From NCBI GenBank assembly GCA_017616475.1, contig JAFZYD010000080.1:1-58301 (forward strand): a stretch of 58,301 nt of DNA, read 5' to 3'. The notes under the pieces were generated by a model, which was given only the letters and a program-made list of their open reading frames with translations, was not told the origin of the DNA and did no database searches. This DNA is from Bacteroidales bacterium. GTDB taxonomy: Bacteria > Bacteroidota > Bacteroidia > Bacteroidales > UBA932. Position 1 is the first letter of the stretch, and every line of letters begins with the position of its first letter. The position numbers and the translations under genes are program-made. Shown here piece by piece: positions 24,503 through 32,561 of this stretch.

Positions 24503-25072
24503 ATGAAGAGATTAATTGTTTTTACAGTTATGATGCTGGCGGTGCTTTCTGCAGCCGCGCAAACCATCAACGGCACCTGGAGCTACACCGACAACGCAAA
24601 GGATAAAGTGGAGGAACAGGGGGCCAGGGGCGATATAGAGATGACCAGCCACGTCCGCTTCCGCTTCAACGGAGAGGCTTTCTCCCAGAAAGTCACCGCC
24701 GTGGCCACCATCAAATTCAAATCCAAAGACAAGGACGGCAACCCCGAAGAAGTCGACTTTGTGATTGAAATTACCTGCACACACTCCGGCACCCTTGCCT
24801 ACGACGGGTCCACGCTGGTGCTAACCCCTGCCAAAGGGCAGAAGCCCAAGGTGGAAGTGACCACCAATATGGACGATATGCCCGGCGGCGGCATTATAAA
24901 GACTATGGTTGTGGGGCCGGTCAAAAAGTCCATCATTTCCGAACTTAAGGAGGTCCAGAACTACAAGGTGCTCTCCTTAACCGACACGGAGCTGACTCTG
25001 CAGGACATTCTCACCGAGAAACAAATAAAGAAAGGGGTCAAGTCGCAGACCGTCGTTCTAAATCGCCAGTAG
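24503..25072 (+). CDS. Secreted protein of unknown function, lipocalin-like strand pattern
   Basis: A 189-residue protein with a cleavable signal peptide (MKRLIVFTVMMLAVLSAAAQ). ATG at 24503 is preferred over GTG at 24497. The mature part begins INGTWSYTD, as lipocalin-like proteins often do, and then alternates polar and hydrophobic residues in a beta pattern, with a Lys-rich centre. I do not recognise a defined family. It sits between the DUF554 and MFS genes in one operon. Confidence 0.55.
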   Translation: MKRLIVFTVMMLAVLSAAAQTINGTWSYTDNAKDKVEEQGARGDIEMTSHVRFRFNGEAFSQKVTAVATIKFKSKDKDGNPEEVDFVIEITCTHSGTLAYDGSTLVLTPAKGQKPKVEVTTNMDDMPGGGIIKTMVVGPVKKSIISELKEVQNYKVLSLTDTELTLQDILTEKQIKKGVKSQTVVLNRQ

Positions 25073-25094
25073 CTAATTCAATTCTATCAATAAT

Positions 25095-26255
25095 ATGAGC
25101 AACAAGAAATCTGTAATCATTCCCGTCCTGTTCGCTTTCATAGTGATGGGTTTCGGAGACATTGTGGGCGTAATTACCGGCTACGCCAAGGAGCAGTTCG
25201 CCCTAAGCAACACCGTGGCCAGCCTGGTGCCTATGGCAATCTTTGTGTGGTTCCTCTTCTTGAGCGTCCCCACCGCCGTGCTTATGAACAAGATAGGCCG
25301 CAAGAAAATGGTCAACATAAGCATAGTGCTGACCTTCCTGGGTCTCATAATCCCTCTTATTCATTTCAATCTTGCCACCTTCTTTATTGTCTGCATCCTG
25401 CTGGGCATAGGCAACTCCATTATCCAGGTCGCCTTGAATCCGCTGCTGCAGGACGCCGCCGGGGCAAAAGGTTCGCTCTCGAGCTACATCTCCGCCGGCC
25501 AGGTGCTCAAGGCCCTGTCGGGCGCCAGTGCAGCATTTATGGCTCAGGCCTGCATCAATATGGCCGGTTCGTGGAAATATATGTTCCCCGCCTATGCGCT
25601 CATTGCCCTCATCGCTTTCATTTGGCTTAGGTTCACCGCAATCGAAGAGACCCCTGTGGAGAGCGACAAATCCATTGCGCAGACCTTTGTCGACGCCTTC
25701 AAACTGCTCGGCAACAGGTATATCCTCTACTGCTTCCTGGGTATCTTTTTCGTGGTAGGTCTGGACGTGGGTATGAACTACGTCTCCCCCGGCCTGCTTG
25801 CAGAACGATCCGATATGGCCGACCCCAGCTTCGGCTGCACAGTATATCTTATATGCAAGATGATAGGCGCCTTTGTGGGGGCGTTCCTCCTCTCCAAGAT
25901 GGCGGACCGCACTTTCTTCAAGATTGCCATAATTATCGTGGCCTGCGCCCTCGCAGGGTTGTTCTTTGTGCGCGGCCAGTGGCCCGTACTCGCCCTCATC
26001 GGCGTTATCGGCTTCTTCAGCGCCAGTGTCTTCTCCATCATCATATCGCTCGGCATCAACAACCTTCCGGAGAAGGCCAACGAGATTTCCGGTCTTATGA
26101 TTATGGGCATTGTGGGCGGCGCCATAGTATCCCTGCTTATGGGTATCACCGCAGATTCTATGGGTTCGCAGCTCGGCTCGCTGGTAATTATTGCCGTTTG
26201 CGTGGCCTATCTTGCCCTCTGCGCCTTTGTTCTGCTCCGCGAGAAGAAAGCATAA
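25095..26255 (+). CDS. MFS transporter, sugar permease (FucP-like) type
   Basis: A 386-residue protein with 12 predicted membrane segments. The motif PTAVLMNKIGRKKMVNIS after helix 2 is the major facilitator loop, and GNSIIQVALNPLLQDAAG matches the helix 4-5 region of FucP/GlcP-type transporters of Bacteroidota. The likely substrate is a hexose or related compound. It ends the operon and is followed by a strong terminator. Whether it serves the TPL-like enzyme is unknown. Confidence 0.78.
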   Translation: MSNKKSVIIPVLFAFIVMGFGDIVGVITGYAKEQFALSNTVASLVPMAIFVWFLFLSVPTAVLMNKIGRKKMVNISIVLTFLGLIIPLIHFNLATFFIVCILLGIGNSIIQVALNPLLQDAAGAKGSLSSYISAGQVLKALSGASAAFMAQACINMAGSWKYMFPAYALIALIAFIWLRFTAIEETPVESDKSIAQTFVDAFKLLGNRYILYCFLGIFFVVGLDVGMNYVSPGLLAERSDMADPSFGCTVYLICKMIGAFVGAFLLSKMADRTFFKIAIIIVACALAGLFFVRGQWPVLALIGVIGFFSASVFSIIISLGINNLPEKANEISGLMIMGIVGGAIVSLLMGITADSMGSQLGSLVIIAVCVAYLALCAFVLLREKKA

Positions 26256-26283
26256 CGCAAAATTTTTTAAAAATTTTTAGTAG

Positions 26284-26317
26284 ACCGGTAAACGACCCCG
26301 TTTACCGGTTTACTTTT
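26284..26317 (+). terminator. Terminator of the TPL-like operon
   Basis: ACCGGTAAAC (26284-26293) and GTTTACCGGT (26300-26309) form a perfect 10-bp stem with a 6-nt loop, followed by TTACTTTT. It ends the operon 28 nt after the MFS stop. Confidence 0.75.
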
Positions 26318-26387
26318 GCCCTTTTTTAGTCAACAAAATGCTTTGTTGACCTCGTTTATATGCACCCTGGCCGGCGTTTTTTGAGTT

Positions 26388-26404
26388 TTGGCACGCTAGT
26401 TGGT
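26388..26404 (+). promoter_or_regulatory. Sigma-54-like promoter
   Basis: TTGGCACGCTAGTTGGT matches the -24/-12 pattern TGGCACG-N4-TTGC except that the last base of the -12 element is G. Spacing is exact. The start codon of the next gene is about 40 nt downstream, and no TAnnTTTG box is seen in this gap. Confidence 0.45.
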
Positions 26405-26444
26405 TTACACTGTTACGAACAACAACCACTAAAAACTCAAAGCC

Positions 26445-27227
26445 ATGAAAAAGATTTTGATTGTAACTGCCCTTCTCGCATTCGCAGCAATGCAGGCAGA
26501 CGCGATGTCCTACACCAGGGCCCGCAAGGAAGCATTCTTCCTCACCGACAAGATGGCGTATGAGCTCAGTCTTACAGACGACCAGTACGACGCCGTCTAC
26601 GAAATCAACCTCGATTATTACTCCAGCCTGATTGGCACCACCGACCTGTTCGGCATCGCCTGGAACCGTCGCGTTCGCGAGCTCGAGTATGTGCTCGATA
26701 CCTGGCAGTACAGAGCATTTATCGCGGCTGAATACTTCTACAGACCGGTTGTTATTTACAATCGTGCATACAGGTTCGCAATCTACGACCGCTACGCACA
26801 CAACCGCTTCTACCGTCCGGCACCCAGGGTCTACAACACCTACCGCCACGGCACCAGAATCTACCACAATGATCCGCCCAAGGGCGCATTGGGACACAAC
26901 ACCAAACCGGCTCCCAAGCCCGATGTGAAACCCAACAAGCCCAATAACGGAGGTCACGTAGGTAACGGAAACCACAACGGTAACGTTGGCAAGCCCACTA
27001 CCGGAAACCACAACGGCAACGTAGGAAACAAGCCCGCAGGCAAACCCAGCACCGGCAATGTTACCAACGCACCCAAGGCAAAGCCTAGCACCGGCAGCCA
27101 CAGCGGCAATGTTAATTCCGCCCGTCGCACCTCTGCAAACGCTCCCGCTAGGACCGGTTCCACTAACGTAAGCCGCAAGGCCGGCAATTCTACCACTGCA
27201 GGCGCATCTAACGGCCGCCGCAGATAA
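26445..27227 (+). CDS. Secreted protein with a Gly/Asn/Lys-rich repeat tail
   Basis: A 260-residue protein with a signal peptide ending MQADA. Residues 20-110 form a helical, tyrosine-rich domain with FLTDKMAYELSLTDDQYDAVYEINLDYY, a pattern like the periplasmic Spy/CpxP-type helical proteins of Bacteroidota (tentative). From about residue 140 the protein is low complexity, with repeats of the form GNHNGNVG and KPSTGNV, and ends in a basic tail. It may bind the cell envelope. It is a single-gene unit between a sigma-54-like promoter and a terminator. One of the few CATG tetramers in the window spans its start codon. Confidence 0.6.
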   Translation: MKKILIVTALLAFAAMQADAMSYTRARKEAFFLTDKMAYELSLTDDQYDAVYEINLDYYSSLIGTTDLFGIAWNRRVRELEYVLDTWQYRAFIAAEYFYRPVVIYNRAYRFAIYDRYAHNRFYRPAPRVYNTYRHGTRIYHNDPPKGALGHNTKPAPKPDVKPNKPNNGGHVGNGNHNGNVGKPTTGNHNGNVGNKPAGKPSTGNVTNAPKAKPSTGSHSGNVNSARRTSANAPARTGSTNVSRKAGNSTTAGASNGRRR

Positions 27228-27246
27228 CATAAAAACTCCCATTGAC

Positions 27247-27276
27247 AAGGGTGGCATTCTGCCACCCTTTCTTTTT
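27247..27276 (+). terminator. Terminator of the repeat-tail gene
   Basis: AAGGGTGGCA (27247-27256) and TGCCACCCTT (27260-27269) form a perfect 10-bp stem with a 3-nt loop, followed by TCTTTTT. Its T-run overlaps the -33 box of the next promoter. Confidence 0.8.
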
Positions 27277-27304
27277 GCCCCGTGGCATTTAATTAGTACT
27301 TTTG
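27274..27304 (+). promoter_or_regulatory. Promoter for the flippase-like and btuC genes
   Basis: TTTG (27274-27277) and TACTTTTG (27297-27304) are 19 nt apart, exact matches to both boxes. The start codon is at 27323, leaving a leader of about 12 nt. Confidence 0.65.
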
Positions 27305-27322
27305 CGAAGAAATACATTTCTG

Positions 27323-28330
27323 ATGGCTTCCTCAAAGAACAAGGCCGCACAGACCCTAAAGTACATTGCGCTGGCGCTGCTAGCAGCGCTGCTGGTTTAT
27401 ATTGCTTTCCGCAAGGTAGACTGGGCCGTGTTTCTGGATGGCCTGTCGCAAACCCGCTGGGTCTGGATTCTCCTGTTTCTGATAGCTTCCGTCGGGGCGC
27501 TTTTCTTCCGGGCCGTCCGCTGGCGGGAGATGATGGCTGCCTTTGACGGCGACATCAAGCTCGTGCGTGTGTGGGACGCGCTCAACGTGGGCAACGTGGT
27601 GAACACTGCGCTGCCTGGAGCGGGCGAAATTGTACGCACCGGTTATGTCACAACCAAGAAACTGGAATTCGACAAGGCGCTGGGCACGATGCTTTGCGAA
27701 CGGATTTGGGATATTATTGCCCTCGTAATAATGCTTGCCGTGTCCATTATTTTTGGAGACGGACGGCTTGGGGCGTTTTTCGATGAGAACGTTGTGCGGC
27801 CATTGGCGGGCAACACTACCCTCTGGTGGGTGCTGGCAGCCGTGGCGGTGGCTATTGCCGTGTTTGTAGTTCTGGTTCGCCGCAACCGGCAGCGCAGCAG
27901 GATTTGCGGCGAGATTGCAGATTCTATTGGCCGCTTGTGGGCAGGTGTAGGGGCGTTCGGCAAGAGCCGCAATAAACTGCTCATTGCAATAACCACGGTG
28001 GTAATTTGGGTGATGTACATCCTTATGAGTTGGTGCATACTCCGCGCGATGCCGGTTATGGACGGCCTGGGCCTGCTGGACGCAACTTTCATTGCCGCAA
28101 TCGGAGGCGTGGCCAGCGCGGTGCCGGTGCCCGGCAGTATCGGGGCTTTTCACTACCTGGTGGCCGCCACAATTGGCCTGTACGGCATTTCCTGGGATAT
28201 GGGCATACTGTACGCCACCCTCTACCACGAAATACACGCCGTATTCATTGTATTGCTGGGCCTTGCCTGCTATTTACATATGATTGGCGGCGGCAAAAAA
28301 ACAGATAATAATGAAACAGCAGCAGAATAG
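27323..28330 (+). CDS. Flippase-like (UPF0104/AglD) membrane protein
   Basis: A 335-residue membrane protein of the lysylphosphatidylglycerol synthase transmembrane-region family. The N-terminal helix ends in FRKVDWAVFLDGLSQTRW, and RAVRWREMMAAFDGDIKLVRVWDALNVGNVVNTALPGAGEIVRTGYV is the conserved first core. The end PGSIGAFHYLVAATIGLYG is also typical. It may move a lipid or lipid-linked sugar across the membrane; the substrate is unknown. I chose ATG 27323 because ATG 27302 overlaps the -7 box. The last codons overlap the btuC start by 20 nt. Confidence 0.75.
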   Translation: MASSKNKAAQTLKYIALALLAALLVYIAFRKVDWAVFLDGLSQTRWVWILLFLIASVGALFFRAVRWREMMAAFDGDIKLVRVWDALNVGNVVNTALPGAGEIVRTGYVTTKKLEFDKALGTMLCERIWDIIALVIMLAVSIIFGDGRLGAFFDENVVRPLAGNTTLWWVLAAVAVAIAVFVVLVRRNRQRSRICGEIADSIGRLWAGVGAFGKSRNKLLIAITTVVIWVMYILMSWCILRAMPVMDGLGLLDATFIAAIGGVASAVPVPGSIGAFHYLVAATIGLYGISWDMGILYATLYHEIHAVFIVLLGLACYLHMIGGGKKTDNNETAAE

Positions 28331-29330
28331 AGGCAACTTTGCGGCAGTCTATCTGTTATTGGGCTTGGCGCTGTTGCTGCTTTTTTTGGCCAACATCCTG
28401 GCCGGGCCGGTCAAGATTCCCCTTGCGGAGGCGATAAGGATACTGTTAGGCAAGATGTCGGTGCAGCAGAGCTGGAACCAGATTGTGCTGGGGTCGCGAC
28501 TGCCGCAGGCCGTTACCGCGTTGCTGGGCGGAGCCGCGCTGGCAGTGAGCGGCCTGCAGTTGCAGACGCTCTTCAAGAATCCGCTGGCGGGGCCGTCGAT
28601 ACTGGGTATAAGCGACGGCGCCAATCTGGGCGTCGCTCTGGCGATGCTGTATATTTCCACTACGAGCTATTTAACCACCATTTTCGCAGCATTCGCCGGG
28701 GCGGCAATAGTTCTGGCCATAATAATATGGTTTTCCCGAAAAGTGCACAATAACGTGATGCTGCTCATTATTGGTATTATGGTTGGATACCTTGCATCTT
28801 CCGTGATATCCATTCTGAACTTCAATGCTTCGGCGGACAAGGTGCACCAATATGTGATGTGGGGAATGGGCGATTTCAGCAGCGTTTCTATGGATAAACT
28901 CCCCTGGTTCGTGTCGTTCACGGTTGCCGGGCTGGTTGGGTCTTTACTTTTGGTAAAGCCGCTCAATGCATTGCTGCTTGGCGATTCTTATGCAGAGAAT
29001 CTTGGCATTAATGTGCGCCGTTCGCGGCTGGCAATTCTTATTATTACCGGCGTCCTGACCGCTGCCGTAACGGCTTTCTGCGGCCCGATATCCTTCATAG
29101 GGCTGGCAGTGCCGCACATCGCACGCCTGCTGCTGGGCAGCAGCAACCACCGGAATCTGGTGCCGGTGACAATTCTTTCGGGCAGCGTGGTGGCGCTTCT
29201 CTGCAATTTCCTGGCAAATCTTGGGGCGACCGGCGGTCCGCTGCCGCTCAACGCCATTACCTCCATTGTGGGTGCGCCCATAATCATCTACGTGATTATG
29301 AACCGCAAGAACCTCCATTACTTCGATTGA
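28311..29330 (+). CDS. btuC: FecCD-type ABC transporter permease, probably BtuC
   Basis: A 339-residue permease of the iron/cobalamin family. It has LGSRLPQAVTALLGGAALAVSGLQLQTLFKNPLAGPSILGISDGANLG, the standard FecCD signature, and GPISFIGLAVPHIARLLLGSSNHRNLVP, the loop that contacts the ATPase. Because it is tail to tail with a BtuF-type gene of a B12 operon, B12 is the likely cargo. Start at ATG 28311; an upstream ATG at 28284 would extend further into the flippase gene. It lies on the opposite strand to the riboswitch-controlled genes and overlaps btuF by 13 nt. No BtuD ATPase gene is in the window. Confidence 0.82.
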   Translation: MKQQQNRGNFAAVYLLLGLALLLLFLANILAGPVKIPLAEAIRILLGKMSVQQSWNQIVLGSRLPQAVTALLGGAALAVSGLQLQTLFKNPLAGPSILGISDGANLGVALAMLYISTTSYLTTIFAAFAGAAIVLAIIIWFSRKVHNNVMLLIIGIMVGYLASSVISILNFNASADKVHQYVMWGMGDFSSVSMDKLPWFVSFTVAGLVGSLLLVKPLNALLLGDSYAENLGINVRRSRLAILIITGVLTAAVTAFCGPISFIGLAVPHIARLLLGSSNHRNLVPVTILSGSVVALLCNFLANLGATGGPLPLNAITSIVGAPIIIYVIMNRKNLHYFD

Positions 29331-30475
29331 AGCGGGAAGTAATACTTTAGCCGGTGGTCCGGCAGCAATTCCGGGTGATAAATGTATATTAAGTCGGCCA
29401 GAATCTGGTCCGGGTGGAGGGTGATATCGTCGTAATAAGTCGTCACAAGTGTGTTACAAGCATAGATATTCAGCGTTTTGAAAGCATTGAATTCGGAGTA
29501 AGGGAGGTACTCCCGCTTGAGGTCGTCGTAGGTAAGAGGGCGGTTTCCGCCATATTTCATAAGCCAGAAATCGGCGTCACACCCCTTTTCAAACACCTGT
29601 TCGAAGCTCATATGTACGCTGCTGGTGCCGGTAAGGCCGGCAAAAACATAGTCGGCCCCGGCGTCGCGGTGCAGGCAGCCGACGTAGCTTCCGGCGGAGG
29701 GTACAGCCCAGGTCTGGCCCCATTTCCGTTCCAGAATAACTGTAGGACGCGTTTGTAATTGTTTACAAACGTTTTTAAGAGTATCGTAACGGCTGCAGGT
29801 CGCATTAAAAACGGAGTCGGCTTTCTGGCGGCATCCGAACAAAAGGCCGTAGAAGCGGATCCATTCGGTGCGCCCCAGGGGGTGGCTCTCCATATAGTCG
29901 GCTGCCTCTATAATGGGTATCCCCAATTTCTCCGCCGCTCCATACCCGCTGTTTTCAAACGGGGAGGCAATTATGACCTCTGTATTCAGGTTTATTATCT
30001 TTTCGACGTTCGGTGAGGTAGATTGCCCTAAATCTGCAATAGTTTGATTTTCAACTCTTCGTAATATCTCACTTGAAGTGATGTATTCAGGTTCACAAAC
30101 CCCGACCACCTTGTCCAGAAGGCCGAGTTGTTCTGCCATAGCTGCGTGCACAGAGGTATAAATAACCGCCTTTTCTACAGGAGTCGGGACAAGAATGCCG
30201 AGTTTGCCAAGAGTGTCGGTCAGGCCGGGACGGCCGTTTAGTAAAGACTTCGGTGCCAGAACATACTCCTTGCGTGTCTTGAGTGTATCCCAAGGGTCTC
30301 TTAAAGTAACCTTTGTAAAATCTTTATAATAAGCTATTTTCAATCCGTTTGCATATAGCAGGCTGTCGACGGATTGAGGCTCATCGAAGGCAGCTGTTCC
30401 CCTATGACCGCAAGAGGCCGAAGAAAGCAGCAGCGAAATCGAAACCAAGAGTATGATAATACGTTTGTAAAACAT
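29318..30475 (-). CDS. btuF: ABC transporter substrate-binding lipoprotein, probably BtuF
   Basis: A 385-residue lipoprotein (lipobox LLSSASC) of the periplasmic-binding type with a long central helix, as in BtuF and FhuD. Motifs: VEKAVIYTSVHAAMAEQLGLLDKVVGVCEPEYI, then IADLGQSTSPNVEKIINLNTEVIIAS, and later YVGCLHRDAGADYVFAGLTG. It would deliver corrinoid to BtuC. It is the last gene of the riboswitch operon, 4 nt after btuB, and its 3' end overlaps btuC on the other strand. Confidence 0.82.
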   Translation of the reverse strand: MFYKRIIILLVSISLLLSSASCGHRGTAAFDEPQSVDSLLYANGLKIAYYKDFTKVTLRDPWDTLKTRKEYVLAPKSLLNGRPGLTDTLGKLGILVPTPVEKAVIYTSVHAAMAEQLGLLDKVVGVCEPEYITSSEILRRVENQTIADLGQSTSPNVEKIINLNTEVIIASPFENSGYGAAEKLGIPIIEAADYMESHPLGRTEWIRFYGLLFGCRQKADSVFNATCSRYDTLKNVCKQLQTRPTVILERKWGQTWAVPSAGSYVGCLHRDAGADYVFAGLTGTSSVHMSFEQVFEKGCDADFWLMKYGGNRPLTYDDLKREYLPYSEFNAFKTLNIYACNTLVTTYYDDITLHPDQILADLIYIYHPELLPDHRLKYYFPLQSK

Positions 30476-30479
30476 TGAT

Positions 30480-32561
30480 TTACTTTATAAAATGCGGCGT
30501 TATTTCAATAAATAATTCAAAATTTCGACCGGGCATCGGGCGGTTCAATACCGATTCGTATTCCTCATTAAAGATATTGTTTACAGCCAGCTTCAAGGTG
30601 ATACCGGTTCCCCCTGCGGCAAAGCGCTTTTCCAACACAATGTCGTTCATAATATATGGCAGCACCCTGCCGATGCGGGTTGCCATATCATTGTCACTTG
30701 TTGTGTAACGTTCACTATACCAGCACCATTTATAGGTTAACTTATAGCTTTTATATAATAATGATGCAACCGCAGAGCCGGAGAATTTAGGCACGTATAC
30801 AATTTGTTTTCCAATGGCCTCGTCCGCCCAATCGGCGGGGTCACCGTGGTTTATGCTGGGCGTCCAGGCAAAGCTGCCGACGCCTTCTGCCATCCAGTCG
30901 TCTGCCAGCCTGAGCTTACCTTCCGCCCTGCTTTCTATGCCGTACGCGTGTACTTTACGCACATTTCTGGGCGTCCAGTACCCCTTGAAAGTAGGAATCC
31001 AAACAATCCAGTTGTCTATATATGAGTCGAACCAAGTGGCGGAGGCCTTGAGGCTCCAGGCATCTGCGCGGGCATCGGCAAACGCAAGGCCGGCATCGTA
31101 GCTATACCCGCTCTCTGGGAGCAAATCGGGGTTTCCGCCGGGGAGGAAGTAGAGGTCGTTCAAAGTTGGATAACGGAAATTGCGACTGGCACTTGCTTTG
31201 GCTGTTAACTTATTGGTTATCAAATAATCAACATTAATTACAGGAATCAATGGAGAAAGTGAATTTCCGTAGAGCTCTTCGCGCAGTGCGGCTGCCAGTC
31301 CGAGGCGGCTGGTGGCGTTCCACTTAACTCCCATATAGGCGCTTGTTTCGAAACGAGCTTCTTCGTAACCAATTGTTATTTTATCGGCAGGTGATGCGTC
31401 GGCGCTACTTAAAGCATTACGGTCGGTACTCTTCACAAAATGTTGATAAGCAGCTAGCTGCGCATTAAGCATAAGGTGCTCTGCAAGGAATAACTTGAGT
31501 TCCGACTGGGCGTGGAAAGTATTGATATTACTGCGACTGGCAACCATAGCGGCCATAGTGCCGTTGCCCTTGTCTCGGGCAAAATCGTAGTTCTGGCGGG
31601 TATGCAGCCACCCTGCCTTGCTGTTCAGTATGTAGGAATCACCCGTATGATCCCACCCCAGAACGCTACGCATGGTATTCTCTGCCTGCTGGTTTGTATA
31701 GGAGGTCCCTTCCCGGTAGTCAACACTTAGCATTGGCACCCCCCGGAGTGAACCGGTGTACCAGAAGTTAAAGTTTAATTTATTGTTATTATCTACCTTG
31801 TAATAAACCTCTTGCAACAAATGTAAATCACGAATTGAGCCACAACGGTTGGTATCTATGGGATAGTACTTACCGGTAGGTAATCCAGCCTCGTCGAAAG
31901 TGTAAACTTTCTTGTTATAATTCCTGTATGTAAAGTCGTTACGAGATAATGTCGCCGCAAAGCGCGTATTAAACTGCCAGCGGCCGGTGCCGTAACCAAT
32001 CTTTAAAAAGCCATCCCAGGTGCCAAACGAACCTGCGCCAAGAACTGCGTTCAATTCCAGTCCTTCACGCACTTCCGGCGCTGTTTCCAGCAAAATAGCC
32101 CCGCCCAGCCCCCCGCCGGTCACAGAAAGGGACGACGAGCCGTGCAGCAGAGCCGCCCGGTCGGTAAAATATGACGGAATCATACTGAAATCGGTCATAC
32201 CCAGCATCGGGGAGTTGATTTTCATACCGTTCCAGGTGACCTGTGTGTGCGATGCCGCTGTGCCGCGGAAGGAGACAGTAGCTAGGCTGCCACGGCCATA
32301 TTGTTTTACAAATATTGCTGAATTATAGGCTAATACATCTGCCATCGATTGTGACACTATAAGTGCCAGTGCGGTCGAATCCAGCTCGGTCTTCTGCTGC
32401 CCTATCTCGCTCAAGGGGCGTTCCGCCACTACCGCCGATTCCTCTATCGGGGTTACGAAAGTAGGGTCGCCGTTCCACCAGTCGTTCTGGGCCGCCGCCC
32501 ATCCGGTAGTTACCAGGCTCAACACAAGCGTGACGATGAATATGCTAAAACAACGCGTCAC
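30480..32561 (-). CDS. btuB: TonB-dependent outer-membrane receptor, BtuB-like
   Basis: A 693-residue outer-membrane protein with signal peptide and plug domain (TVSFRGTAASHTQVTWNGMKINSPMLGMTDFSMIP, then SSSLSVTGGGLGGAILLET) and a 22-strand barrel ending in FELFIEITPHFIK. The likely start is GTG at 32561, which forms a GTGA overlap with the stop of the upstream beta-propeller gene; TTG starts six codons earlier are possible. B12 specificity follows from the cobalamin riboswitch and its BtuG-like and BtuF neighbours. No N-terminal carboxypeptidase-like extension is present. Confidence 0.88.
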   Translation of the reverse strand: MTRCFSIFIVTLVLSLVTTGWAAAQNDWWNGDPTFVTPIEESAVVAERPLSEIGQQKTELDSTALALIVSQSMADVLAYNSAIFVKQYGRGSLATVSFRGTAASHTQVTWNGMKINSPMLGMTDFSMIPSYFTDRAALLHGSSSLSVTGGGLGGAILLETAPEVREGLELNAVLGAGSFGTWDGFLKIGYGTGRWQFNTRFAATLSRNDFTYRNYNKKVYTFDEAGLPTGKYYPIDTNRCGSIRDLHLLQEVYYKVDNNNKLNFNFWYTGSLRGVPMLSVDYREGTSYTNQQAENTMRSVLGWDHTGDSYILNSKAGWLHTRQNYDFARDKGNGTMAAMVASRSNINTFHAQSELKLFLAEHLMLNAQLAAYQHFVKSTDRNALSSADASPADKITIGYEEARFETSAYMGVKWNATSRLGLAAALREELYGNSLSPLIPVINVDYLITNKLTAKASASRNFRYPTLNDLYFLPGGNPDLLPESGYSYDAGLAFADARADAWSLKASATWFDSYIDNWIVWIPTFKGYWTPRNVRKVHAYGIESRAEGKLRLADDWMAEGVGSFAWTPSINHGDPADWADEAIGKQIVYVPKFSGSAVASLLYKSYKLTYKWCWYSERYTTSDNDMATRIGRVLPYIMNDIVLEKRFAAGGTGITLKLAVNNIFNEEYESVLNRPMPGRNFELFIEITPHFIK

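Noticed and set aside
26256..26283. AT-rich palindrome AAAATTTTTTAAAAATTTTT as an origin or binding site
   Set aside because: It is short, simple in sequence, and immediately precedes a strong terminator, so base composition explains it.
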